Positions 1-5,216 of a stretch of DNA of 5,235 nucleotides are shown one piece after another. A program made the position numbers and the translations under genes. Below the pieces are notes generated by a model. It saw only the letters and a program-made list of their open reading frames with translations, had not been told where the DNA came from and made no database searches. This DNA comes from an uncultured Verrucomicrobiota bacterium. GTDB lineage: Bacteria; Verrucomicrobiota; Kiritimatiellia; RFP12; UBA1067. The DNA is taken from positions 1 through 5,235 of the forward strand of contig CALZAJ010000123.1 of the NCBI GenBank assembly GCA_945613785.1. Reading direction: 5' to 3'. How positions within the stretch are numbered: position 1 is the first letter of the stretch; every line of letters begins with the position of its first letter.

Positions 1-694
1 TGTCGACCATCTCCGTCGCCTCGGCCCCGGACAGACCCAGCGCCTCCGCCGTCTGCTGGAGCAGATTCACCCGCTCCTGATCGTTCTTCTCACGAATCGC
101 ACGGTCCGTCTCACGCATGTCCTGGAACAACTGCTGACGATCCTCGTCCGGCGTGTCGGGCGAGAACATCTTCGCCTCCAGCTCCTCACGCTTCGCAATC
201 AGCCCCTGCAACGCCTCATGTGTCTCACGCGCCTGCTGATTCATGACCGACGTGTCAATCGACGAAAGGAAGTCAATCTTGGACTGCGCCCGCTGAGCCC
301 GACGCTCCATGAAGTCCTGTCGCATCTTCTCCATCCGCGCGAACTCCTCGGGATTATCCTTCTTGAACTGCTCCATGCGGGCACGAATCTCGGACCAGTT
401 CGGACCATTCCGCCAATTGCGCTCGCCACGCTCGTGACGACCTTCACCCTCGACCTTCTGATCCTCGGACGGCTTCGCCGCACGGGCCTCGGCCAGCTCC
501 TTCTCCAATGACTTGACGCGCGAACGCAGGGCCTTGAGCGCGCCTTCGTCCCCCGCCTCGGCGATCTTACGGGACGCCTTGGGCGCCGTCTCCGCCGGCG
601 TCTCCGGCTCGGACGAAACGGACGACACGCCGCCATAATAGCCCAATGCCGCACCAACAAGCAACGTAACGACAGGAATCAGTAATTTTTTCAT
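1..694 (-). CDS. Membrane-anchored or secreted coiled-coil protein, unknown function (partial, C-terminus outside window)
   Basis: This reading frame is open from the ATG at 694-692 to the window edge, giving 231 codons with no stop; the C-terminus is missing. Residues 1-23 (MKKLLIPVVTLLVGAALGYYGG) form a short positive start plus a hydrophobic segment, which is either an uncleaved anchor or a signal peptide. A low-complexity Pro/Glu/Ala linker follows (about 28-45). Residues 50-72 are heptad-like (ALKALRSRVKSLEKELAEA) and probably coiled coil. From about 100 on the protein is highly charged and helical (RARMEQF, RMEKMRQDFMERRAQRAQ, KREELEAK), so a long extra-cytoplasmic helical domain is likely. 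The start lies 2 bases after the stop of the phosphatase gene, and AAGGG at 708-704 inside that gene's end can serve as ribosome-binding site (9-base spacing). It is probably the fourth gene of the operon. I do not recognise a named family. Its link to the upstream enzymes is inferred from position only. Confidence 0.78.
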   Translation of the reverse strand, partial: MKKLLIPVVTLLVGAALGYYGGVSSVSSEPETPAETAPKASRKIAEAGDEGALKALRSRVKSLEKELAEARAAKPSEDQKVEGEGRHERGERNWRNGPNWSEIRARMEQFKKDNPEEFARMEKMRQDFMERRAQRAQSKIDFLSSIDTSVMNQQARETHEALQGLIAKREELEAKMFSPDTPDEDRQQLFQDMRETDRAIREKNDQERVNLLQQTAEALGLSGAEATEMVD

Positions 695-696
695 AT

Positions 697-1839
697 TTAT
701 GAGCCCTTTTGGCTCTGGGCAATCGCACAGGCACGTCCATGCGTGCCCCGCACAAAGCCCCGGTTGAAGAAAAAGAGTTCGCGCGGATCATACCCCGGCT
801 TGTTGTGAATATCAACATGGCTCGCGAAGTCTGGCGCCTCACGCCGATCCGTCCACCACGCGTAATCACACCAGGAACCCGGCTTCGCCAGGAGAATCGT
901 CTGATTGCCCGTCTGATCCGCAGGACGCTCGTAGTCGCCCGTCGCCAGGAGCAACTCGGACGCCTTGGACGCCTCGGGTCCGTACAGCACGCAGAATTCG
1001 TGGTCACACATCGCAAACGCCGTCGACTGATAAAAGTCAGGATAGGCCATTCCACCAACCGAGCGGACCGCAAAAAGTCCCTCGCGCCGCAGAATCACAT
1101 TCGGCACAACCGGCTCCTCCGTCACAGGCGTTATCTCGTAATCGCCCGCCACGGACAACTCACACCCGCGCCGCTGACAAAGATCAGCCAACCCCTCGAG
1201 CTGACTGCGGAATTCGCGAAAGGCCGCGTTGTCCGCCGAAGAGCCCGGACCGTACTTCTGCGCCGCATAATCCAATGTCGGCAGATAAAGGTAGGCCTCG
1301 TCCAACTCCACCGCGCTCGTCATCTCCTCAAACCACTTGAGGCACATGCGACCGACCTTCGGAGAAGCAAGCGGACCCCAATAACGCCAAAGAGGGAACT
1401 TTCCGCACACTTTCTCTAATAAACCAGACATACCCGTCGGCTGTGTATAACAGCTCATGATCATGCCGCCACCATGCTTGTGAATCGGCGCCGGAGAAAT
1501 CAAAGCGTCCACTTCCTCGCCCAAGGACTGCTGGAAGAAGAACATGCCGACCTTGGCACCCGCCGCGCGACGATCCGCCCACACGCGCGGACCCTTGACA
1601 AGCTTCGCACTTTGCTCCCAAAAGAGTGGTTTTCTGAGAGTTTCGGACCACCAACCATTGGAAATCATCCCGTGCTCGGCGGGCGGGAGCCCTGTCCGCA
1701 CCGTTCCTTGAGCCGTGCATGTAACGGCCGGAAATACGCTTGAAGCCGAATAAAACTTCAAACCAGCCATCTCGGTCGCCTTCTGGCGCTCGAGGAGTCC
1801 GTATCCCAGACCAGCCGCTATAACCTTCAGTTTTTTCAC
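697..1839 (-). CDS. Alkaline-phosphatase-superfamily protein, nucleotide pyrophosphatase/phosphodiesterase-like (EboF-like)
   Basis: This is a 380-aa protein with the alkaline phosphatase / type I phosphodiesterase (NPP) fold. F36-P37-A-V-T40 followed by T49-G50-L-P-P-A-E-H56-G57 matches the nucleophile loop of NPP enzymes, with T40 as the expected nucleophile. L189-D190-Y-A-A-Q194-K-Y-G-P matches the NPP D-x3-H-K-Y-G-P segment, G-D233-Y234 replaces the usual S-D-H-G, and H345 in DIHNKPGYDP fits the C-terminal ligand. The first metal Asp and two His ligands are therefore substituted. No signal peptide is seen, so it is probably cytoplasmic. I chose GTG at 1839-1837: it overlaps the upstream stop by four bases (GTGA) and the protein then begins VKKLKVIAAGLGYG. 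A longer start at 1932 would run 31 codons inside the prenyltransferase domain. From memory, the closest relatives are EboF-type proteins next to UbiA-like EboC. The fold is confident; the substrate is unknown. Confidence 0.9.
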   Translation of the reverse strand: MKKLKVIAAGLGYGLLERQKATEMAGLKFYSASSVFPAVTCTAQGTVRTGLPPAEHGMISNGWWSETLRKPLFWEQSAKLVKGPRVWADRRAAGAKVGMFFFQQSLGEEVDALISPAPIHKHGGGMIMSCYTQPTGMSGLLEKVCGKFPLWRYWGPLASPKVGRMCLKWFEEMTSAVELDEAYLYLPTLDYAAQKYGPGSSADNAAFREFRSQLEGLADLCQRRGCELSVAGDYEITPVTEEPVVPNVILRREGLFAVRSVGGMAYPDFYQSTAFAMCDHEFCVLYGPEASKASELLLATGDYERPADQTGNQTILLAKPGSWCDYAWWTDRREAPDFASHVDIHNKPGYDPRELFFFNRGFVRGTHGRACAIAQSQKGS

Positions 1840-3167
1840 GATGCGCTCACTTTCGGCATAATATACTTCATGAACCGCAACAGCACCAAGAGGCAAGCGC
1901 CCACAATCAAAAAGGCGCGCAACGCAGGACACTGTAGCGTGAAAGAAACAAGCGCACCGAGCTGAAGATAGATCAGCGCCCCAATCAACATCCCCACCGT
2001 CTTCTTCTTGGACGGACTCAACTCTTCGCCCTCAGAATACTTCGTCACCCCGGCGATGTACAAGGTCCAGAGCAAGGCCACCGCTGCCGCGAGCCACAAC
2101 GGACGCCCCGTGAATCTCGACTCGCCGAGGCCGCCAGCCACGTCATTGCAGACCGCCATCGCACCGCAGAGGACGTTAAGTCCGCGGCACAACCCCATGA
2201 GGAGACACGATTTCGTGCGGTTGTAGACGGCGATGCACGCGAATAACACCAAGGTCGCCACCCACCAGAACGGCGGCAGATTGCCCACTGCACCCAAAAT
2301 CAACACCGCACCCCAGCAAAGCCCACGGGCAAAACGCGCCGCCGCCAACGAAATCTCTCCGTCTGGAATCGGACGCCCCTTGTCCGTCGCCGCACCGACG
2401 ATGTCATTGTCCGCGAGACCGTAAAGATAGACCATCATCGCCGCAATCGCCGCATAAGCCGTACTGACGAAAGCCTGCGACTCGAACTTCGGCGAGGTCG
2501 CCAGAATCGCCGCGGCACCAACCATCACATCGCCCGGCAACGTCGGCAGGTTCACCACTCGGAAAAAGCGCAGCCAGGAGAGGAGTCGATTGCTTGATTG
2601 CCCCGAGGACTGAAGAATCTCCCGCGCCTTCTCAAGCGCACGACCGCGATGGGAGATGGCGTTCTTCTCGTCGGCCGTCAGGTCCGCAAACGATTTGTCA
2701 TGACCATCGGGAATGAAAAGCGGATCGTAACCGAAGCCGGCCGAACCCGAGGGCTGCTCGGCGATCCGACCGAAACACTTGCCGACGGCCACATGCTCAA
2801 CGCCCGCGGGATCGACCAACGCTACGGCACAGGTGAAGTTTGCGCGCCGGTTGGCCACGCCCGCCATGTTCTTCATCAAAAGCGCGTTGTTGTTCGGCGT
2901 ATTCGCCGGCTCGCCCGCATACCGCGCACTCCGCACGCCCGGCGCGCCGCCGAGCGCCTCAACCTCCAGCCCCGAGTCGTCCGCCAGGCACCAGGCACCC
3001 GCGTGCTTCGCCGCAATCGCCCGCACCTTGATGAGCGCATTGCCCGCAAAATCGGGCGCGTTCTCCTCCACACCCTCGGGATCGTCGGCGATAATCTCAA
3101 AGTCAGGCAAGATCTGCGAGATTTCGCGGATCTTGTGCTGGTTATGTGTGGCGACAATCAGCTTCAT
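1836..3167 (-). CDS. rdgB: Fusion protein: RdgB/HAM1 dITP/XTP pyrophosphatase + UbiA-family (EboC-like) prenyltransferase
   Basis: This is one uninterrupted 443-aa frame with two domains. Residues 1-187 are a near full-length RdgB/HAM1 enzyme, which hydrolyses non-canonical purine NTPs (dITP, XTP) to NMP and PPi. Visible motifs are T7-H-N9-Q-H-K12, D63-D64-S-G-L-E-V-E-A-L-G-G-A-P-G-V, G144-F-G-Y-D-P149 and E167-K-N-A-I-S-H173-R-G; D64 corresponds to the catalytic Asp of E. coli RdgB. A short polar linker (QSSGQSSNR, about 186-194) leads to a polytopic membrane domain (about 197-440) with UbiA signatures: FFRVVNLPTLPGD, N254-D255-x6-D262-K-G-R-P-I-P, MGLCRGLN (324-331) and LYIAGVTKYSEGEE. UbiA enzymes move prenyl groups from diphosphates and release PPi. 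No plausible start or SD lies at the junction, so this is a true fusion on sequence. The ATG overlaps the upstream stop (ATGA), with GAGGAAG at 3182-3176 as SD. The fifth position of the NDxxDxxxD motif is Gly258. Confidence 0.93.
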   Translation of the reverse strand: MKLIVATHNQHKIREISQILPDFEIIADDPEGVEENAPDFAGNALIKVRAIAAKHAGAWCLADDSGLEVEALGGAPGVRSARYAGEPANTPNNNALLMKNMAGVANRRANFTCAVALVDPAGVEHVAVGKCFGRIAEQPSGSAGFGYDPLFIPDGHDKSFADLTADEKNAISHRGRALEKAREILQSSGQSSNRLLSWLRFFRVVNLPTLPGDVMVGAAAILATSPKFESQAFVSTAYAAIAAMMVYLYGLADNDIVGAATDKGRPIPDGEISLAAARFARGLCWGAVLILGAVGNLPPFWWVATLVLFACIAVYNRTKSCLLMGLCRGLNVLCGAMAVCNDVAGGLGESRFTGRPLWLAAAVALLWTLYIAGVTKYSEGEELSPSKKKTVGMLIGALIYLQLGALVSFTLQCPALRAFLIVGACLLVLLRFMKYIMPKVSAS

Positions 3168-3439
3168 GTGCGGTTCTTCCTCAGGTAATGGAAATAGAGC
3201 GTCAAATCAGTCGAGACCAATGCCATATCGAGCAGATACACCCAACAGAGCCAGTTGTTGCCAGGGATATCGTCGGTCAGGCGCGCGGCAATGCCGCAGA
3301 CATAACCGAGGAGGACGATGATCATAAAGAGCGGCGACTTGCCGTCGACCCGCTTCGCGCGGTACGTCTTCGCAATCGCGAACGGCCATGAAAAGCCGAA
3401 CGTGAAGAGCATCGCAAATTCAAGGATTTGAGAGAGCAT
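3164..3439 (-). CDS. Small three-helix membrane protein, SemiSWEET/PQ-loop-like
   Basis: This 91-aa protein has three probable transmembrane helices (about residues 3-23, 36-54 and 63-86) separated by short polar loops. The loop after helix 1 is basic (AKTYRAKRVDGKS), so it is probably cytosolic. The size, the three-helix layout, the W18-P19-F near the end of helix 1 and the G33-K-S before helix 2 recall single-repeat SemiSWEET/PQ-loop proteins, which work as dimers in small-solute transport. No exact PQ motif is present, so the family assignment is moderate and the substrate unknown. It heads the operon: its TGA overlaps the ATG of the rdgB-ubiA fusion (ATGA). The first in-frame codons upstream of the ATG run into a TGA at 3457-3455, which leaves 3439 as the only good start. 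There is no Shine-Dalgarno, and the TATAAT box is only 9 bases upstream, so translation may be nearly leaderless. The SemiSWEET call could be wrong; the presence of a real membrane gene is firmer. Confidence 0.85.
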   Translation of the reverse strand: MLSQILEFAMLFTFGFSWPFAIAKTYRAKRVDGKSPLFMIIVLLGYVCGIAARLTDDIPGNNWLCWVYLLDMALVSTDLTLYFHYLRKNRT

Positions 3440-3448
3440 GATGAGATT

Positions 3449-3454
3449 ATTATA
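3449..3454 (-). promoter_or_regulatory. Candidate -10 box (TATAAT) of the four-gene operon
   Basis: A perfect TATAAT sits on the minus strand nine bases before the ATG of the membrane protein gene at 3439. No good -35 lies at 16-18 bases; GTGACA is present upstream but about 21 bases away, within the adjoining inverted repeat. If used, transcription would start around 3442, leaving a leader of only a few bases. The hexamer is clear; its use as a promoter is inferred, and an activator might compensate for the missing -35. Confidence 0.4.
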
Positions 3455-3607
3455 TCAAAAACCCACTTCGGTAAATGTCACCGAAATGCAACCGCGTGGT
3501 AGAATATGCTGCAACGTCGTGCAATCAACCCGCGCGGCATCATCCTCTACTCTCTCTTCCGCTATACACCTCGCCAGCGCGGCGTCCTCATCGCGTACAT
3601 CTAACAT
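3455..3607 (-). CDS. Small hypothetical ORF, 50 aa, touching the stop of the preceding gene
   Basis: An ATG at 3607-3605 shares one base with the TGA of the preceding gene (TGATG). The frame runs 50 codons to a TGA at 3457-3455. A strong purine tract, GGGGAGGGG at 3618-3610, lies just before the start, about four bases from its GGAGG core. The product begins MLDVRDEDAALARC, is acidic in its first 25 residues, has three Cys (C14, C29, C40) and no membrane segment. The coupled start and good ribosome-binding site argue for translation. Against it, the length is small, there is no recognisable family, and the last codons overlap a terminator-like hairpin. It could equally be a leftover of a decayed gene. 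It is in the same frame as the 91-aa membrane protein gene, separated by the stop and five codons. Confidence 0.3.
   Translation of the reverse strand: MLDVRDEDAALARCIAEERVEDDAARVDCTTLQHILPRGCISVTFTEVGF
3457..3488 (-). terminator. Intrinsic-terminator-like hairpin just upstream of the operon promoter
   Basis: On the minus strand CATTTCGGT (3488-3480) can pair with ACCGAAGTG (3472-3464) around a 7-base loop. The result is a 9-bp stem with one G-U pair, followed by GG and five T residues (3461-3457). The one DNA mismatch becomes a wobble pair only in minus-strand RNA, which supports a transcript in that direction. It would end transcription from the upstream accessory genes before the next promoter. 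It also covers the region where the -35 of TATAAT should lie, so an operator role is the main alternative. It overlaps the last codons of a small ORF, which weakens either that ORF or this call. Confidence 0.5.
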
Positions 3608-4089
3608 CACCCCTCCCCACCTAGGTCTGAGGCAACGCCCCAGCTACCCTCTGCTCCTGAGCTCCTCTGCGTTACCGCGCAGCGAGCCAATGCGCCCAGA
3701 GAAACGGCAAGGACATACCACGCGAACCGCGGGACTGTATTGTCCATCATCCAGGCCGCATGAGACGAGGCGTGGAAACCGCACAGAATCGGAACGATCA
3801 ACATCAGCGCGGCAGCGACGTCGCCGATCTCCCCGTTCCCGGGAATGTAGACGATCATCGGTCGCGCGGCCCCGCCTTTCGGCGTGAAGACGAGCCCTCG
3901 GACGGTATTGGTCACATCGCCATTCTCCAACGCCTTTAGGGAATAGCGCTCCATCTGCTCGCGCGCCTCGGCCGAGACGGCCAGGGCGCGGATGGTCGTG
4001 CCGGTCGCCTTGCCGATCGGCGCGGCGATAGCGGCAGAAGCAGCCGCTATCGCCGTGAATGAAGATAAACATCGATATTTTATTGGCAT
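3607..4089 (-). CDS. Secreted alpha/beta-hydrolase-like N-terminal fragment joined to a hydrophobic tail; probable truncated or chimeric gene
   Basis: This frame has 160 codons. I chose the ATG at 4089 because a GTGAGG ribosome-binding site lies just upstream and residues 1-23 (MPIKYRCLSSFTAIAAASAA, then IAA) make a convincing signal peptide. An upstream start at 4212 has neither. Residues 28-90 resemble the beginning of secreted alpha/beta-hydrolase esterases: a short helix (EAREQMERYSLKAL), a strand, then R77-P-M-I-V-Y-I-P-G-N-G-E-I-G-D90, like the first core strand and glycine-rich loop. The nucleophile elbow, acid and His, which should follow over about 150-200 residues, are absent. From about 92 the sequence becomes hydrophobic (ALMLIVPILCGF, FAWYVLAVSLGALA), giving two likely membrane segments, and ends in a Gly-rich stretch. 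Neither other minus-strand frame restores hydrolase sequence after position 3820. The protein is therefore unlikely to be an active esterase. Tail homology is unknown; a membrane-protein N-terminus is possible. Confidence 0.6.
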   Translation of the reverse strand: MPIKYRCLSSFTAIAAASAAIAAPIGKATGTTIRALAVSAEAREQMERYSLKALENGDVTNTVRGLVFTPKGGAARPMIVYIPGNGEIGDVAAALMLIVPILCGFHASSHAAWMMDNTVPRFAWYVLAVSLGALARCAVTQRSSGAEGSWGVASDLGGEG

Positions 4090-4215
4090 CTTAGCCTCAC
4101 AATAAGGATCCGAAGCACCTTGCATTTTGACAGAGCATCTTCCATACATAACAAAACCTACCACGAAGCAACAAATGTCCGCATCAATAGCCAGGATACC
4201 AGACGACAGCATCTA
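4090..4215 (-). other. Intergenic leader of the hydrolase-like fragment
   Basis: This 126-base AT-rich gap lies between the secreted 305-aa gene and the hydrolase-like fragment. It is technically open in the frame of the latter, but its upstream ATG (4212) has no ribosome-binding site. A weak promoter-like pair, TTGTTG (4174-4169) and TATGTA (4150-4145) with an 18-base spacer, is the only transcription signal I see. I found no terminator hairpin for the upstream gene. Confidence 0.3.
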
Positions 4216-5133
4216 TCAATTAGCTGTTGGAGGTTTTAGCGCCTCTTCAAGTTTAGCAAGCCGCTCTGGACCCCGTTTGCTGAGAACATAATACCAGAAG
4301 CTTCCCTTTGCGTACGATCGAAGATTCTGGCCCGTAATTCTCTCAATCTCCTCTTTCGCGTTTTCCGCAATGTACACAACATGATCATCACGAACATCAA
4401 GAACAAAATAAAACACAACATCGACATATTCATCACGTGCACGAAGGCCCTTCCCTGACAATTCCTGACGAGCCGCTTCGCATGTGCTTTCTCGGCCGAT
4501 ACCCACAATCCAAGGATACTTACCACCGATCCAGCAATCCGACTTAAGGACGATCTTCCCATTCCGAGAAAGCATAGTCGTATATTTATCGTCAACAACA
4601 ATCCATTCATAAGGACCTATCCGAGCCCTCATGCCCGGCGAGGGGATAAATTCTATATCCGGCACCCACCAGGACGACCTCTTGGGCAGAGGCCGATTGA
4701 TTTCACGCCCCATAATGTCATATAGACGGACGCTTCCAGACGACTTCCCTCCAACAAGCTTAAATTCTATGCAGTCAACAGAGTTTGTTCCCTTGCCATC
4801 TCCAACAAACGCGAAAGAACGGGCATTGCTGACATCGGCGCTTGTGTAAAGGGCGGACAACACCTTCCCTTGACCATATTCATAGCAAACAACACCTCCG
4901 TCATGCCTATTCAGCAGAACTCTGTTAAGCACTCCCCCTTCTAGCGAATAGCAAAACCTGTACTCGCCCGAATCGTCCACCGTTGTCAGGACACAATCCT
5001 CACCATTCGTAACGACTTCTCCGACCACGCCACCGTTAAACCTCTGAAGCAAACCCTCTGCCCGCTCGCGCACTGTAATCGCCAAAGCCTTCGTAGACAA
5101 ACCTATCACCAAAGCAATCGTAAGCCACTTCAT
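4216..5133 (-). CDS. Secreted protein of unknown function, 305 aa
   Basis: This complete frame has a clear signal peptide: MKWLTIALVIGLSTKALA with an A-x-A cleavage site after residue 18, which predicts an exported product. The mature part starts with a charged helix (VRERAEGLLQRF). It is then rich in short alternating strands up to about residue 210 (VVGEVVTNGEDCVLTTV, YRFCYSLEGGVLNRVLL), and ends in a helical, charged region (ENAKEEIERITGQN, ERLAKLEEALK). Six cysteines (C47, C61, C83, C121, C200, C218) could form disulfides outside the cytoplasm. I recognise no family or catalytic motif. The start is supported by GGAG at 5144-5141, seven bases before the ATG. Base composition is clearly lower in GC than in the operon (for example 21 of 60 G or C at 4381-4440, against 47 of 60 at 2941-3000), which hints at different ancestry. 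No strong promoter is visible; a TACAAT at 5162-5157 lacks a -35. Confidence 0.85.
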   Translation of the reverse strand: MKWLTIALVIGLSTKALAITVRERAEGLLQRFNGGVVGEVVTNGEDCVLTTVDDSGEYRFCYSLEGGVLNRVLLNRHDGGVVCYEYGQGKVLSALYTSADVSNARSFAFVGDGKGTNSVDCIEFKLVGGKSSGSVRLYDIMGREINRPLPKRSSWWVPDIEFIPSPGMRARIGPYEWIVVDDKYTTMLSRNGKIVLKSDCWIGGKYPWIVGIGRESTCEAARQELSGKGLRARDEYVDVVFYFVLDVRDDHVVYIAENAKEEIERITGQNLRSYAKGSFWYYVLSKRGPERLAKLEEALKPPTAN

Positions 5134-5196
5134 TCTATAACTCCATACAAAAAATTATTGTACTTCAAGTTTACCATGAGCCCTGGTATAGTATTA

Positions 5197-5216
5197 GTCA
5201 CCCGCCTGTGGGTAAC
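5197..5216 (-). repeat. Short inverted repeat in GC-rich window edge
   Basis: On the minus strand GTTACCC (5216-5210) can pair with GGGTGAC (5203-5197) around a six-base loop, giving seven pairs with one G-U. The single mismatch on the plus strand is tolerated only in minus-strand RNA. A competing pairing, CCCGCC (5201-5206) with GGCGGG (5220-5225), uses overlapping bases. No T-run follows, so it is not a convincing terminator. It may be the 3' end of an upstream transcript or a dispersed repeat. Confidence 0.3.

Noticed and set aside
241..660. 139-codon minus-strand frame
   Set aside because: An out-of-frame, Arg-rich shadow of the coiled-coil gene, which itself is open over 231 codons with a signal or anchor sequence.
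709..1419. 236-codon open frame on the plus strand
   Set aside because: It is antisense to the phosphatase gene, Arg-rich with no recognisable motif. The opposite strand encodes conserved motifs throughout.
1840..1932. Upstream start extending the phosphatase by 31 residues
   Set aside because: The extra residues overlap the C-terminal membrane segment of the fusion protein and look unrelated to the phosphatase family. The GTG at 1839 gives a clean GTGA overlap.
2598..3188. 196-codon open frame on the plus strand
   Set aside because: Antisense shadow of the RdgB domain, produced by GC-biased third positions; the translation is Arg-rich and featureless.
3644..3830. Frameshift as the reason for the interrupted hydrolase domain
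   Set aside because: Both alternative minus-strand frames after the break give Arg-rich or stop-filled translations with no hydrolase motifs, so a simple frameshift does not rescue the domain.
3438..3887. 149-codon open frame on the plus strand
   Set aside because: Ser/Arg-rich translation without domains, antisense to the hydrolase-like fragment and the small ORF; no ribosome-binding site seen before its ATG.
4090..4212. Upstream start at 4212 for the hydrolase-like fragment
   Set aside because: It has no ribosome-binding site and would bury the signal peptide behind 41 residues, whereas the ATG at 4089 has both signals.
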